Positions 1 through 13,164 of a stretch of DNA of 64,000 nucleotides are shown one piece after another. The stretch is from Endocalyx cinctus (taxonomy: Eukaryota > Ascomycota > Sordariomycetes > Amphisphaeriales > Apiosporaceae): contig BCKC01000010.1 of assembly GCA_001600455.1 (NCBI GenBank), positions 564,144-628,143 of the forward strand, written 5' to 3'. The position numbers and the translations under genes are program-made. Below the pieces are notes generated by a model, which ran no database searches, had not been told where the DNA came from, and saw only the letters and a list, made by a program, of their open reading frames with translations. Position 1 is the first letter of the stretch, and each line of letters starts with the position of its first letter.

Positions 1-2048
1 GTAATTATACATTCTATTATTTACCGATAATAGAAACAAGAACCAGTTTGACGAGTATCGTGACTACGCTGTATGACTTCCAACTTCTCAGCCTCTGTGC
101 CAGTGTGCATATCACCTGTCGTTTACTTCAATTTCAGCCATGCAGCTCAGCTAGATAGACGACAGACTGTCAGCCTTTACACACTGACAGGACTTCGCGG
201 TATGTACATAAGAAAAAAACATATTTTTTTTTTCAACCCCCAGGGCTGACAGTATGGCGATGCTAAAATAAAACGGGATAATTATGATTATATGTACTCT
301 GTACTCTGTACGTGATATGGATACAAATGAATGAGAACGTGGACAGCCACAGTGTTAATATAGGCCAATGATTGGATAAATAAGATGTACCTATTATATT
401 CAGGAGGGGTGCCCCCAACTTATTTCAACTTATTTCACCCAATTGAAACAACCAATCGCATTTGACCTCGCCATCTTCTTTTCTTTTTTTCCCCCCTTCT
501 TCTTCATTCCACCAGTGCTCACCCTCTCTCATCTTTATCTTTAACGTTATATGTCGCCGGGTATCCTCCCCCTTAAAAGATAAGTATACATACCTACTAC
601 GTATACTATTATATACCTACCTAGATGCCCCTAGGTAGGTACTTAAGTAGGCAACTAAGTACCTAAGTTAGAAACATACAGTATCCATATTATTACTCAG
701 TAATGGATTATACTACACCATTTACCCGCTTCTACTATTATATGTAGGTACCTTTCTGCTATACCCGTTTCCTCTCCCTACATATACCTACCTGGTAGCT
801 ACTTAGGTTAGTACTTAATTGATCAACAGTGATCTGATTATCCACCGAATAGTGTGAACTCGATGAACGTTTTTTGCCACTAAATAAGATCAGTGGAGTC
901 TCGCTTGGCGTTCTTACGGTACCCTTGATTGCTCGGTTCAAAAATAGGAGGAACAAGAGGGTCGCCCCCCTTCTTGTCATCTTAAAACTCAGTAACATCC
1001 CGGTTCTTCCAGCCCTGAAAGGACCCAAAAATCCAGCATTCACGTAACCTATCTCAGACCATTCTATTCTAGGGCTTACCATAGTGGACATTCTAATGTC
1101 CCAGGTGCCCAGGTAGCTCAGATAGGTTGTAGGCACCACCTCAATACTACCTTTCGCAATCCACTGTACCAATCTACATTAGTAGTGTCCCTGTAGTAGT
1201 GTACAGCATTAAATTGACATCCCGGCAATCACAATCTTACCCAGCTTCCGCCTCTCTCCTCTAGTCGAAGCTGTTGAGTTAGTTAGTAGTAAGGTGGGAT
1301 TGCCTCACTGTGTGGTCGAAGGATTTTGTGTTATACGCCAGCATATTGTATCGCACTTGTCGTCACTTTCTGCAACTTTAGCTTCTTATAATCTTTTTTT
1401 TTTCTCCCCTTTTTTTTTTTCTATTCATCATTACTCTCAATTCCGCCATCGTATCGCATCGCTACCGACTTTGCCTTCTTCGCGTCGCATTTTGCTCAGA
1501 TACATTCGGATGGAAGAGTGACCGGTAACTCCAAACCCTCCTCCCAAGGCCTCTCCACTCGTATCGACATAATCTTCGTCAATCAGCCAATACCTGTAGT
1601 CTTCGCAGTTCCCTTCCACCGCCAGCTGATCGACTAGTTTGACCTACGGTATCATTGCTTGAAATATCTCGTAATATCTACCTACCTTATCGGCGACTAG
1701 GAACCCTCATAATCTATCGCATATTCCTCCGTTCTTAGACTACGGTTTCCAAGCCATTCTTCTGGTATCGGCGAACAACCTGGGTATTGACCGCAACTCT
1801 CGACTAGGTCGCAAATTTAACTTAACTTCAGACTGGGGACAAGGGCCACTCTCTCTTCGTCGCGAATCTCTAATCATATTGCGTCTTTTCGTTAAATCTA
1901 TTCAATTAATATATTGTTCGCATACAATGGTGCAGATTTCATAGTTTAATTCCGGAATATTATTATTTTCAGCATTCATCCCAAACAGCCTTTACTTTTT
2001 CTTCTCTTTTCTTTTTCTTTTTCTGTTCTTGTTTAGGGATTGTAGCCC
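1..2048. other. Gene-free upstream region with palindromic motifs
   Basis: No convincing gene is visible. The stretch is AT-rich with short homopolymers. An 11-bp inverted repeat lies at 614-624/631-641 (TACCTACCTAG and its complement, 6-nt loop) and an 8-bp one at 638-645/656-663 (GGTACTTA/TAAGTACC). Related TACCTA/GGTACC words recur at 740-815. From about 1980 to 2035 there is a nearly pure pyrimidine tract just before the start of the next gene, typical of fungal 5' leaders. Short open frames here, such as the minus frame at 759-1172, lack an ATG start or recognisable composition. Confidence 0.6.
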
Positions 2049-5000
2049 ATGATGGCGGCCACTATGACTGCTGACAGGGCTAATGGACAATACGGCAATA
2101 CCTCCGTTTCTGAGACATCTTCTTTTACTCCGCTTCCACCGATTCGCCGAACTTCGACATTTGACCTACTAAAAAATAAAGGTCTAATGAATGATGATGA
2201 TAGTGACTCAGCTCCGACACCAATCGAAAAAGATATTCCACCATTACCACCAATTCCCTCTCAGCACCGGCAACAAAATAATAATGACCAAATAACAGTC
2301 CTGGACCCAAAGCAACGTCAGCAACAGTCTGATCTGGCCAAGTCCTCTTCCCCGCATAATTTCTTTCAGCCCACATCGCTTGAAGTTTCGAATTCAAATC
2401 AGCAACCTAATCAAACTAATCAAAATTCCTTACCAACCCTGGACCGAACCAATCTTTCTCAGTACCAACACCAAAACCAACCAAAAATTTCGTCCCAATC
2501 TTCATCGCAACCAGAAAATCAACCTACCACAAATGGAGCCGTAAATTCGGGAAATGCCCAACAATATAATTCACAACAGCAACAAATGTCTAACGGACGA
2601 GGCACGCCGAACGGTCAGCAACACTATGCGCCGCCTGGTTTTATGCAGATGAATGGTCAAAATCAATCGTTCGCATCTGGTAATCCTGTCCAAAGATTTC
2701 CACCTGGTCCTTGGAAGTTGGAAGAGTCGAAACTTTCCGAGCCTTTGCATGCTTCCAATAAAAGTCGAGCTGCTCCCAGTCCTACCCCCAATCATTTCGC
2801 CGATGATAAAGAATTCGAGGTAGGCGTGCCTCCCTCCTCTGCCGCCGGCGCATCTTCTCAACAATCTCAGGCACGGACGAGGAATAACAGCATCCCACCA
2901 AGCTCCGCTCATCGTTTCCCCCATCTTTTCGCGCCGAACGTCCAGGTTAGCGGCCAATCTTCAATTCCTTCCCAACATCCGAACCATCCTATATTTCAGA
3001 ACCAACAACAAAACGGTTTTACAAACGGTCCGCGTAATAATTATTTAGACCCTGGGTCGTCAAAAGAGAGCGGAGGTAAGTTACGCAGTTGAATACATAC
3101 ACGGGATCTACTCGGTCCACTTAGTAGTTTATTTGACTAAAGTCTTCATAGCTCGTGTCGACCAGTTGTCTATATCCAGCGTCGCCACCGATGACGGGCC
3201 GGGTAAGTCTAACAGAAGAGGTTCCACATCGTTTTTCGGGCTGGGGAATCGACGCAACACCGACCTTGAGAATCGACAGAATGGGGAGTCTGATCCGTCA
3301 GCTGATAAGAAGAAAGCATTCTTTGGCGCTGTTCCGGGCCTAGATAAAATGTCAAATTTGAATCTAACTAAAAACGCGGCCGCAGATAATAATTCAGATG
3401 TGCATTCCGTTAGGAGTAATATCGAGACCGCGCCGGCGAAGAAGCGCCTATCGGAGCTTCGAGATATGGTAAAGGGTGTTCGATTTCCAAGAGAAGGGTC
3501 GAAAGAGGAGAACCATTTCAAATCGATGATACAAGGCCCACAAAGAGCTCCTTTTGACCCTTCTCAGGGTGGCCAACGCCCTCCTGGTCCTTTTCCGTCT
3601 CAAACTCAACATCATCCGGCAGGTGACGTGATGCCAACCCCTGGCTTTGCGAGAGCGCAAACTGCTGCTCCTCAGTCTCAGCAGATTCAGCAGGCTCAAA
3701 ACCAGGATAACGGAAGACGAGGTTCTGGCGGGTTCCTCAGTGGCCTTTTCATCAAGCAGTCCAAATCGAAAGATTCAAAGACTCAGTCAGGCCAACAAAT
3801 GCTGCCCCAAGATTCACGACAGATGCAGTTCTCGATGCAGCCTGGCCAGCCAGCGCAGATGGGCCAGATGCAGATGGGGATGGGAATGGGAATGGGAATG
3901 GGACCTCCCGGACAAGCTATAGGTCCTCACCCAATGTACGCAGGGCAAACGCCACCTCAGATTCCCATGGGCCAGCTAGGTATGGAGCGGCCCTCCACCT
4001 CAGATCAGCCCCTATCTCCTTTGAGCCCTGTACAAACCAATCAACCTGGACTCTTAGAAACGGCGCAGGCAATTATGATAAGGCGGCCATCTGAAATCAC
4101 TATCTCATCTCAGCTGAATGGTAGACCTAACACACCGTCTGGTGGAGCATCCCAAACTACTCCCAAGACAAATACGGGTCCAAGTCCACTAAAACACAAG
4201 ACTAGCCAGCAGCAGCTCCAAGCATCCGGAGGAGGGTCCATGGCGAACGGCGCGACCAAGGAGTCTGATTTAGCTGCACCCTCGACGCAGGGCCGCTTAG
4301 GCGCCAACGACTCACTTCGACCGTCACCCAACAGAAAACCCGTTGGTTCAGGACCTTCCCAGAAACAAGATGGGATGTTCTACATGACCTCGGCACAACA
4401 GTCTGGAGCTCCGAATCAGTCTAATGATCCAAGATCGCAGGGTTCATCAAGGTTAAACGAGCGAAACGTATCGCATCAACACTTATCGACTATTCAGCAG
4501 AGTCCTTCCCCGGGAGCTTCTGGTGGATCTGGACATTCGCGCCAGCCGTCTCTCCCCTCGCCCGCTCATTCGCCCATGCTTTCCCCACGGCAGCAGGGTG
4601 TTGACCAGCCTCCAGCTCATGGTGTCGGTCCATCACCGCAGTCGCGTGGCTCGAACCAAGGACCAAGCCATGGTCTAGGGCTTATCCATAGTCAGCCTGG
4701 CCAGCCTGGCCCTGCGTTCGCAGCTGGCAATCCACCGAAGAATGGTTTAGCCTGGACACCAAACGGTTTCCGGATTGGTAATCAGCAGTTCTCGCGACTG
4801 AGCGGCAACCCTGCTCAATCTATAGACCAGGGTAAGCTTGGTAAGTTCTTCGGGGCCTACGACGAGGGCAAGGCTCAGCCGCAACCTGCGGCAGCCAAGG
4901 ACAAGGCCAGCAGCGCCGCGTCTAAGTTCATCAGCGCCCTGAAGAGAGGGAATAAGCAGACCACTCAAGGTCAGCCTAGGCCGTCGTCGTCGTCAGACTC

Positions 5001-7173
5001 GAGTACTCAGCCCCTGCCATCGCCGCAGGGTCAACCTCCGCAACAGCGGCTACCCCAGCCACCATCTCAGCCGCATCCGCTCTCTCAGTCCGAGTCTCAG
5101 CAACCTCCACAGCCAGGCCAAGTCGGCGACCAGCAACGACCACCTCAAGGGCCGAACTCGATGGCACCGCCCGTACTACGACCTGGCGCACCTTCTGCCC
5201 AGAATCCTCCGCAAGGCCAGCAGCCAACGCCTCAGCAGCCTGGACCTTCTCGAGGTCCTGCAGCTGGACAGGGACCTTATTTGTCAGGCCCGGTACCAAG
5301 TCAACAGCAACAAGGCCAAATCGGAGCGGGTCGGCAGCTCTTGCCGCCTGGAAAGGGGATAATGCCTCCTCCGATCCCCCCTCCATCTATGATACACGCC
5401 GGGCGAGGACATATACCGATCCAAATGTCCGGAGGTCGGGGGCCGGTGCCCCAAAAGCCCCAGCCCGCGAATGTCAGCGCCCAAAGGCTTCCCGGACAAG
5501 CTGGTAAAGAACAGCAATACGATCAGGTCCCTATTCCTGATGGATACCAAACTGTTCACGGGTATGGTATGGTTAATATGGTGGCCCCTTCGCCGTATCA
5601 TGTTGGTAACTTTGCGCCTGCACAGCCGATGTATCCGCCCGTGCAGTTTCAACCACATTTTCATCCGATGGGGGCGATGCAGCAGCCACCACCACCACAT
5701 CAATGGCCTCCTCACATAATCATGGCCCCTTTGCCTGGATCGCCTTATCCTCCCCAGCCTAGCTCACAGGCAAGCTCTCAGAGCACTCCACCGCAACCTG
5801 CACCGGGTCAACCTCAACCTCAACCCCAACCTCCACAGGCACAATTCTACGGACAACCCCCACAGAACCTACCTCCCGGTCCGTATGGTCAGCCACATTA
5901 CATGTCACAAAACCAGCCTCACCCTCAACATTTCAATCAGCCTACACCCCCGGCAGCGGGACAGTCTCCGCCAGACCCGGCTCAAATCCATGTTCAAACG
6001 TCGCCCAATCAGTACCCTATGCACGGACAGCAACAACAACAACAACAACAGCAGCAGCAGCAGCAGCAGCAACAACATGCAGGACAACCAACGCAACAGG
6101 AAGCCCACAGCGCGTTGACCGAGACCCCCTCGAGTTCTAAATGGGGCAGTGCGCCGGCGGAAAGCCCTGATTTAAACAGACACAATCCTTCCAACGCGAC
6201 AAGACATAGCCCGCCAACTCAGCAATTCGGCGGACAAACGGATGCTAATATGCTTCGTAGAGAACCAAGCCAGCATATCGCGGCCACATTTAATCATCAA
6301 AACCCTCCGGCAGCGCAACATCAAAAGCTACATGCGGTGGCCTCGCAAGCCAGCCTTTCGACGCAGGTATCGATATCACAGACGTATCAGAATAACCCGA
6401 GCACGGTGCCGGAGTCGCCCCTAATCCCGCCTAGGGATCAGCTATCGACGACTCCTCAGCAATACCAGCAGAGACAACAGCAGGCGGCCCTCAACCACAA
6501 GCCCAGCAGCCAGGATCTGGGTCCGATCAAAGACGGGAACCGGGACGTGATGCGGCTCACGAGTAGGATGTCGGTGGCGCATCACGAGCCGCCGCGGAGC
6601 GCATCGCTTAGCCCTGATGAACAGCGTAATACGATGGTGAGCCCGGAACCGTCGGTGCTCCGAACGGAAAGTTCGGAAGCGGACATGAGGAAACTAGCCG
6701 GTAGTCGTGCGGGCGAGAGGAGGGACCCGGACCAAGACAGCGGCAGCATCTACGATACGACGCCACGTGTGAGGAATGCGGCTCCGGCCAGTAACAAGAG
6801 CAGCGGTAGCAGTAGCGAGGAGAACACCAAATACGCGGGTTCGGAGAAGAGCCGAACGCCGAACACGGGGCAGATTGCACTCGCGGGCGTGGCAGGTGGG
6901 GCAGCGGGGGTAGCCGTGAGCAACCCGTTATTCATGGACGAGTCAGAAGGCGATTCGGACGCTTCTGGCGACGTGACGGTTTACGAGGAAGGAAACCCTA
7001 ACACGGCACCTCAAGTAAACTCGGAGCCGGAGGAAAAGATCCTCGTAGATGAGCCGGCGGAGCTCGCGGCGGTGCACGACGACGACGACGGCCTTCCTAC
7101 GATGAGCGCTACTTCTTACCCCGGACAGGAATGGAACCCCTACGGAGCGGGAGAATTCGGGGATTGGGATTAA
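2049..7173 (+). CDS. Very large Pro/Gln-rich intrinsically disordered protein
   Basis: Two exons, 2049-3075 and 3152-7173, join across a GTAAGT...CATAG intron. The phases fit (one leftover G plus CT makes Ala), giving about 1,682 residues. I do not recognise a catalytic domain. The N-terminus has a PPIRRTSTFDLLKNKG segment and PPLPPIP, a possible SH3 ligand. Islands that look more conserved include KKRLSELRDMVKGV, SGGFLSGLF and SKFISALKR, with a GMGMGMG run near 3868-3900. A glutamine run of 16 mixed CAA/CAG codons lies at 6028-6075. The C-terminus is acidic and ends in EWNPYGAGEFGDWD. Most of the chain is Gln, Pro, Ser and Gly and must be largely unstructured. It could be a scaffold, for example for polarity or signalling, but no function can be assigned. 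The ATG at 2049 follows a pyrimidine-rich leader; a second ATG follows at once. Confidence 0.85.
6028..6075 (+). repeat. CAA/CAG trinucleotide tract coding polyglutamine
   Basis: Sixteen consecutive glutamine codons (CAG, then six CAA, seven CAG, two CAA) lie within the large Gln/Pro-rich gene. The mixed codons make the tract less slippage-prone than a pure CAG run, but it is the likeliest length-polymorphic site in this protein. Confidence 0.95.
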
Positions 7174-9077
7174 AAAGACGAGAAGAACTCGATTCGTTTT
7201 TCTTTTTCTTATAATCTCATGTTATATATTTCTTTTGTTTGATGATTTTTTTTTCTCAGTTGGAGAGTGTCGATATTGAAGAAGTGAAGGTGAGGAAGAG
7301 TTGTTTTGTTTTGTTTTTTTCGCAAGATAATATGGATTGGGTGAATTGGGATGGACTGAAATGGATGGACTGGAATGGATGAAAGATTTTAAACAAAATA
7401 CCCAAACCTATCACAAAACATTTTTTATTCCTTATTATTTGCTTTTACTTTACCTTTGTTTACACTCAATACCTCAATATTGGCGATACGAAAAAAAGAA
7501 AAAAAAAGATAATCGAAGCAGCGGGACCACTACTACCGTTTCAAAGCATGGCATTTTGACCTTTTTCTCCCCACCATTCTGTTTAGTATATACGTACTTA
7601 TATAATGTATATTCTTTACTCCCCAATGTTATTTGGCTTTTTAATTTTATTTTATGTTTTTCTTTCTAGAAGAGGGAGAGAGAGAGACGAGGAGAGCAAG
7701 CGTTGAAAGTTGTTTGTATCACATAGCATAGCGAAATGTTTTCCTAAGTGTTATATTTATTATTATTATTATTATTATTTACCTTGGATAGGTACTTAGT
7801 TAAGTGTAGAAATATATATATATATATATATAAAAAAATAGGTTGATCGTTTGATCGTTCCCAGATGAATTATGACCAGGTTTTTACAAAGGGCTGCAAG
7901 GTTCTTAGGTACTAATTTAAAAAAAAATTTTACGTGACTGGGGAGGTTCATTGAAACGCCATCGTTTAATCGTCCGATTTCACGTTGGTGTGTTTTTGAT
8001 TCATACACAGTAAACAACCGGACAATTGATTACGTGGGAATAATAGAAGGGAATTATTATTTAGGGGTCCAAAGAGAGGGGAAGATAAAAGACAAGAAAA
8101 GGGGAGAAAAAGCTTGGTATTTTACCTATCAGGTATACTAGGTTAAAAGTTCCCACAATAGTAATTGTTCAAAATCTTAAGACATCGAAATCGGGTAGAT
8201 AAAGTCTTACCTTTTACCAAGTTAACTGTCGATCATCGTGTTATCGTTATTATTCTTTTTGTTTTTTTGCCAACCGTGCAGTACTTTGAAAGCATTTAAA
8301 CCTGGAAAAAAAAAAAAAAAAAGGAGGAGTCTTGGACCTTTTTTTTTCCCCCCTTTTCCCTTTTTTCCCCCCCCCCCCCCCCCCCCCCCCTTCATCCCTT
8401 GAAATTATTAATTACGTGTGTTAAGGACCCAGGACCTTTAAGCTATTCAAAATTAGCATCATTCGTTTTTTTTTTTTTTTTCCTTTACCGCCTTCTTATG
8501 TTTTTTGTTTCTTTCCCCTTCCTCTACTTCTATGCTACTTTTTACATCTAACAACAAGCTGTTTTCTTGAAGAGAGAAGGAGAGAGAACTATATATATAT
8601 ATACACATACTATATATAACGTTAGTATACATATAATAATAGAAGAATAAATGTCGATGTGATAAGATATATTATATTCACCCAAAGATCCCGGCACGCT
8701 CTCTTTCTACCTCTACCTCTTCCGCAAGACTCCAACTTCTAGACAAGAAAAAAAAAAAAGGGTCAACGGGCCGTTTTTTTTAGGGTGTGCTTTAGTATCG
8801 CCGTCGCTTGTAGGGGAACGTTAGTTTCAATGCCCAGCAGCACTAACTAACCTCTACCGTTATTGACCTCTTTTTTTTTTACACGATTATTACTATCCCC
8901 TCCCCTTTTTTCTGGAATTATTTATCAGAGAATCATTGCTATAATTATCCTTTCACGACTTGTTATTTTGATTGATTTATTTCAATTTTTTGACTCAAAT
9001 TCAACATCCGTAATATAAGTAAATATTTACGTCCATATTTAAACCATTAAATTTCGAGGGGAAAATAAAAAGGCGCA
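7174..9077. other. Gene-free spacer with simple repeats
   Basis: This is the 3' region of the large disordered-protein gene and the leader of the desaturase gene. It holds a TTA repeat near 7755-7780, a TA repeat near 7811-7832, an A-run near 8306-8322, a run of 24 C residues at 8367-8390 and several T-runs. A TA/TATATA block lies near 8590-8625. No coding sequence is seen. Confidence 0.6.
8367..8390. repeat. 24-nt poly-C tract within a pyrimidine-rich stretch
   Basis: An uninterrupted run of C is preceded by about 30 nt of mixed T/C. The opposite strand is a G24 run able in principle to form G-quadruplex structures. The length is likely unstable and may be inexact in the assembly. Confidence 0.9.
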
Positions 9078-10675
9078 ATGGATGATCTCATCGTGTTAAG
9101 CCCGGAGCTGACACGGTCAGATACCATAATCCTTCAGAACTTGGCCAATGACATCCGGCTCCGGAAGCCGGGATTATCACTCGATTCAACAAATTCCGTG
9201 GCGTCTGGGAAGAAAACAAGCGGTAGTACTCGTAAGTAAAAAGAAACCCACGGACTATTTTATTTAACCCGCGTACAAAATAAGAAAGACAAAGTATAAA
9301 GGAAAAAAAAAAAAAAAGAAATTCAAATTCAAACTCAAATAGCGCTGATCTGAAAATTATATACTGCAGCCCAGAATGTCGCAGATAACAAGCCGGAACC
9401 GGCAGAAGAGAAGGATGCGAAAGATATATCTACGCTACTCGGCTGGAACGACCCGGCGAGCCGCACGTTCGAGCCGACCGTGATCTCGTCGCTCGATCTC
9501 GGCGAGCTGACCGCGCGTCTGCCCCCCGTCGTGAACCGGTACCTGCTGCAGCCGTACGTGGCGTGGGCGCGGGGGGTCGCCCGGTTCGACACCGACGTGG
9601 TGATGGTGACGCACCTAATCACGTACTTCGGTACCACCATCCCGAGCGTGATCCTGCTGTTCCGCCGCTTCAGCTACCTGCACGGGTTCCTCCACCTGCT
9701 GATGCAAGGGTACTACATGGGCGCCTACACGCTCATGCGGCACCAGCACATCCACCAGCGCGGCGTCCTGGCGAAGCGGTCGTGGATGCGGGTATTCGAC
9801 CACCTCTTCCCGTACGTCATGGACCCCTTGATGGGCCACACCTGGAACAGCTACTACTTCCACCACGTCAAGCACCACCACGTCGAGGGGAACGGCCCGG
9901 ACGACCTGTCCTCCACCGTCCGGTACCAGCGCGATAACCTCTGGCATTTCCTGCACTACGTCGGCCGCTTCTACTTCTTCGTCTGGCTCGACCTGCCCTT
10001 ATACTTCCTACGCACGGGCCGGACGACGACGGCCCTGCAGGTCGCCTTTTGCGAGCTGTCCAACTACGCGGCTATCATCGCGCTGCTCAAGATCAACTTC
10101 TCGGCGACCCTTTTCACTCTGCTGATCCCCTTGTTGGCTATGCGCGTCATGCTCATGGTGGGCAATTGGGGTCAGCACGCTTTCGTCGACGCGGATGATC
10201 CGGATTCGGATTATAGGTCGAGTATCACTTTGGTCGACGTTCCCGTAAGTTTTTTTTTTTTTTTCTACTTTTCATATACATTTTTTCTACAAAAAAAAAA
10301 AAAAGAAAATCTCTAACCATCGAAAAAAATAAAAAAAAAATAAAGAGTAACCGCTACTGCTACAACGACGGGTATCACACCTCGCACCACCTCAACCCTT
10401 TGCGCCACTGGCGCGACCACCCGGTCCACTTCCTGCAGAACAAGAAGCTGTACGGCCGGGAGCAGGCGCTCGTGTTCCACAACATCGATTACCTCATGAT
10501 CACGGTCCGCTTGCTGATGCACGATTACGAGACGCTCGCGAGATGCATGATCCCCTTAGGAGAGGCGCAGATGGCGATGACGATGGACCAGAGGGTCGCG
10601 ATGCTGAAGAGGCACACGAAGCGGTTTACGGAGGAGGAGATTAGGGAGAAGTTTGCTGCTAAGAAGGGCCGGTGA
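9078..10675 (+). CDS. Integral-membrane fatty-acid desaturase family protein
   Basis: Three exons, 9078-9231, 9370-10244 and 10346-10675, splice in phase with GTAAGT donors into a 452-residue protein. The family is the membrane di-iron desaturase/hydroxylase group. All three histidine boxes are visible: H176-QHI-H180, HHVKHHH at 216-222 and H354-TSHH-358. Hydrophobic stretches lie before box 1 (about 140-165) and between boxes 2 and 3 (about 250-320), as expected for a protein in the ER membrane with an active site facing the cytosol. The short first exon encodes a polar N-terminus without a cytochrome b5 domain, so electrons probably come from a separate partner. Substrate and regiospecificity cannot be told from sequence. 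The first and second introns contain long A/T runs. The ATG at 9078 is the first in frame before the first donor. Confidence 0.88.
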
Positions 10676-13164
10676 TTTGGGAGAAGTTGTCTTTTTTTTT
10701 AAAAAAAAAAAAAAAAAGAAGGGAAAAGTTTTTGAAGAAGGAAAAAAAATGGTGATTTTGACGAGTGGTAATTTTGGGGGGAGACTTTTTTGAAAGATAC
10801 GGCGGATTTTTGAAGAGAGAAAAAAACGGTGATCTTGAGCAGCGGAAAGTTGTTGGGACGTATGAAAAATGGAGCACACTTGATGTGAACAGAGAATATT
10901 TACACGCATATATGGATATACAGATAACATATATTTAGACATAGATGGAAGGAAAGAGAAAAAGTCCGTCTACACGTAACGGAAAGGTATATTTATTTTA
11001 CCCGATAAGAATTTTGGCATACATAATACATACTTAATACATACATGCCTAAGGAAACATCTCCCTACTTCGCTGTAAATATGAGAAGAGATTTAACTAT
11101 GATGAGGATTTTGGATGTATTATTATTGGTTTCATCACGTATCTAGTTGAGTTACTGGTTAAAGATATGGGGAGGGTGTCCTAGGAGTTGAACTACAAAC
11201 AGAATGCCATGCAGTATTTCACCTAATTACATCTTATTTCGAGTAACTAGAGGCTTGAAAACATTTAGGCGTGGTTAATACTTACTTCAGTAATTACTAT
11301 ACTACTTTACCGTTAAAAAAAAGACGAGAGAAATAAATCGGATAAAACTAATTACCTTCGGTATAATTAGAGATAGATCGGAGCCGTTAGAATCATACAT
11401 ACGGCGACGGTAATTATAAATTTCTCCTTTCCCGCTATTAGAAAGACATGATATCAACGAAGTTTGTATATGTAAATAGGAAGACGAATTCCTTTCTATC
11501 TAACCTGCGTCATGACGACACTTCCTAATCATACATTTTACTACGGGTCTCAGCCCCAATTGGGACCGTAGTAAGTGAGATGATTCTTTCGACCTCCTGT
11601 CTGACAGGCGAGGTCTGCCAGATGTCGTCGCATACAAAGAGCTTGATATGAACATATGAGATTTCTGGCCCAACTTAGATGAGTGCCCAATGCGGGTTCA
11701 TTTAATAGCTTTAACTAGTCTGACGTCCTTCTACCCTCATCCTTAACCACCAAAAAAATAAGTTCTTACGGTCGCCATCGAAGGTTGAAATGACAGCGCG
11801 GAACCTCCACATGATCTAGCATGTGTGTAACGGTAAGATGTGTATATATAAGTATAAATAGCTAGCTTAACCGCTTTTCCCCCTTGTACTGTATTCGGTT
11901 TGGATCAAGAATTAATGATATCATTATTCGCGCCTCATGATGGCTGGTACACAGTAGTTTAACTTCATTCCAGAACATCCATAATTGAGCCAGATTTTCC
12001 TAAATAGGAAGTAATTAGGGGGAGAAAAAGAAACGTTTCTTTCTGTCGTTTATCGTGTATCACTCGAATTTAATCATACCGCTGGCTTTTTTGATGGGGC
12101 TATGCCGACCGGTTCGAGAACGGGGGAAAAGTACATTAGCGACGATTGGAGCTTTCCTAGCAGAACTTTAAGCCACTGACGAAAGTATGACTTTCGGTCG
12201 GTGGGCTGAGATTATTATAGAATACAGTATGACTTCCTTTTTCTCTTTTCTTTTTTTTTTTTTCGAGATTAGTTTCGTATATCATTTGTTCTTGGCTGCA
12301 TGTACATACTCGATCGCTACCTAGAATAGCGCGAGCAGCTATATTTCTATCGTATCGTGAATACTTATACAAAGATACTACTCTTAAGGCTAAAATACAG
12401 GAGAAAAATGAAGTTGAAGATGTAAAAAACTACATAATTACACATAATCCGTCCACAATCTCCTTGAAATGGTGTGGGATTCTCATGAATATCGTTATCA
12501 TACCATTATGTTTGCCTGCGTGAGAGGAAGAGAAAAGCGTTTTCAATAATCTTCGATGGATTAGTTACCTCATTAGACTGCTGCGTATTACAGTATTCCC
12601 GCATAATTATTTTGAACGTTGATACGCCGTATTGGGGAGAGGTGATGGAGCTGAAATTACGCTTCATAGAAAAGCTGGCGCCATTACCCAGCGAGCTACC
12701 TGCGCCTCAACAGGGCTGACGCTCCCATAAACCGGACCTTATATTATTCTCGAGATATCATTCGTCATTTAACTCATCATTTCCCCGTACTTTAGGAATC
12801 AGACAAGATGGAATCAACGTTAAGAGTGTCTAGTCCACGGCGATCTAAATTTTAAATATAAGATGTACCGTAAGCTTCATAGGACCTGGTGCTCATCGGG
12901 TTACCGGATCTCTTGGCCGCGTATTTACCGAACATGGGAAAACGCCGTATTCGATCTCATATAGCTCCCGATGAAGAAGACAGCTACTGCGACAAAAATA
13001 GAATTATCTAAGAGGAATAGACGACTGGTGATTTTCTCTGTATATATATATTGAACAGCGACGAGGCATGATGTAGATTCTTGGGGTCACCAGCTCTCTC
13101 TTCAACTTATCGACAATTCTCTTCATCTTCCCAGCATCTTATAATCACTGTTCACTTGAATACG
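10676..13164. other. Gene-free AT-rich spacer
   Basis: About 2.5 kb between the desaturase and the metallopeptidase gene. It contains A/T runs just after the desaturase stop codon, and scattered TATA-like words near 11840-11865 and 13040-13050, the latter about 115-125 nt upstream of the peptidase ATG. I see no coding frame with gene-like composition and no RNA gene. Confidence 0.55.

Noticed and set aside
759..1172. 137-codon minus-strand open frame
   Set aside because: No ATG at its start, mixed composition, no recognisable motif; lies in a repeat- and palindrome-rich spacer.
3129..6935. Many open frames in other phases inside the large Gln/Pro gene
   Set aside because: They are by-products of the biased base composition of the real gene; Arg/Leu/Cys-rich low-complexity translations.
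12660..12720. Possible tRNA on the minus strand
   Set aside because: A few D-arm-like words occur, but no acceptor or T stem pairs.
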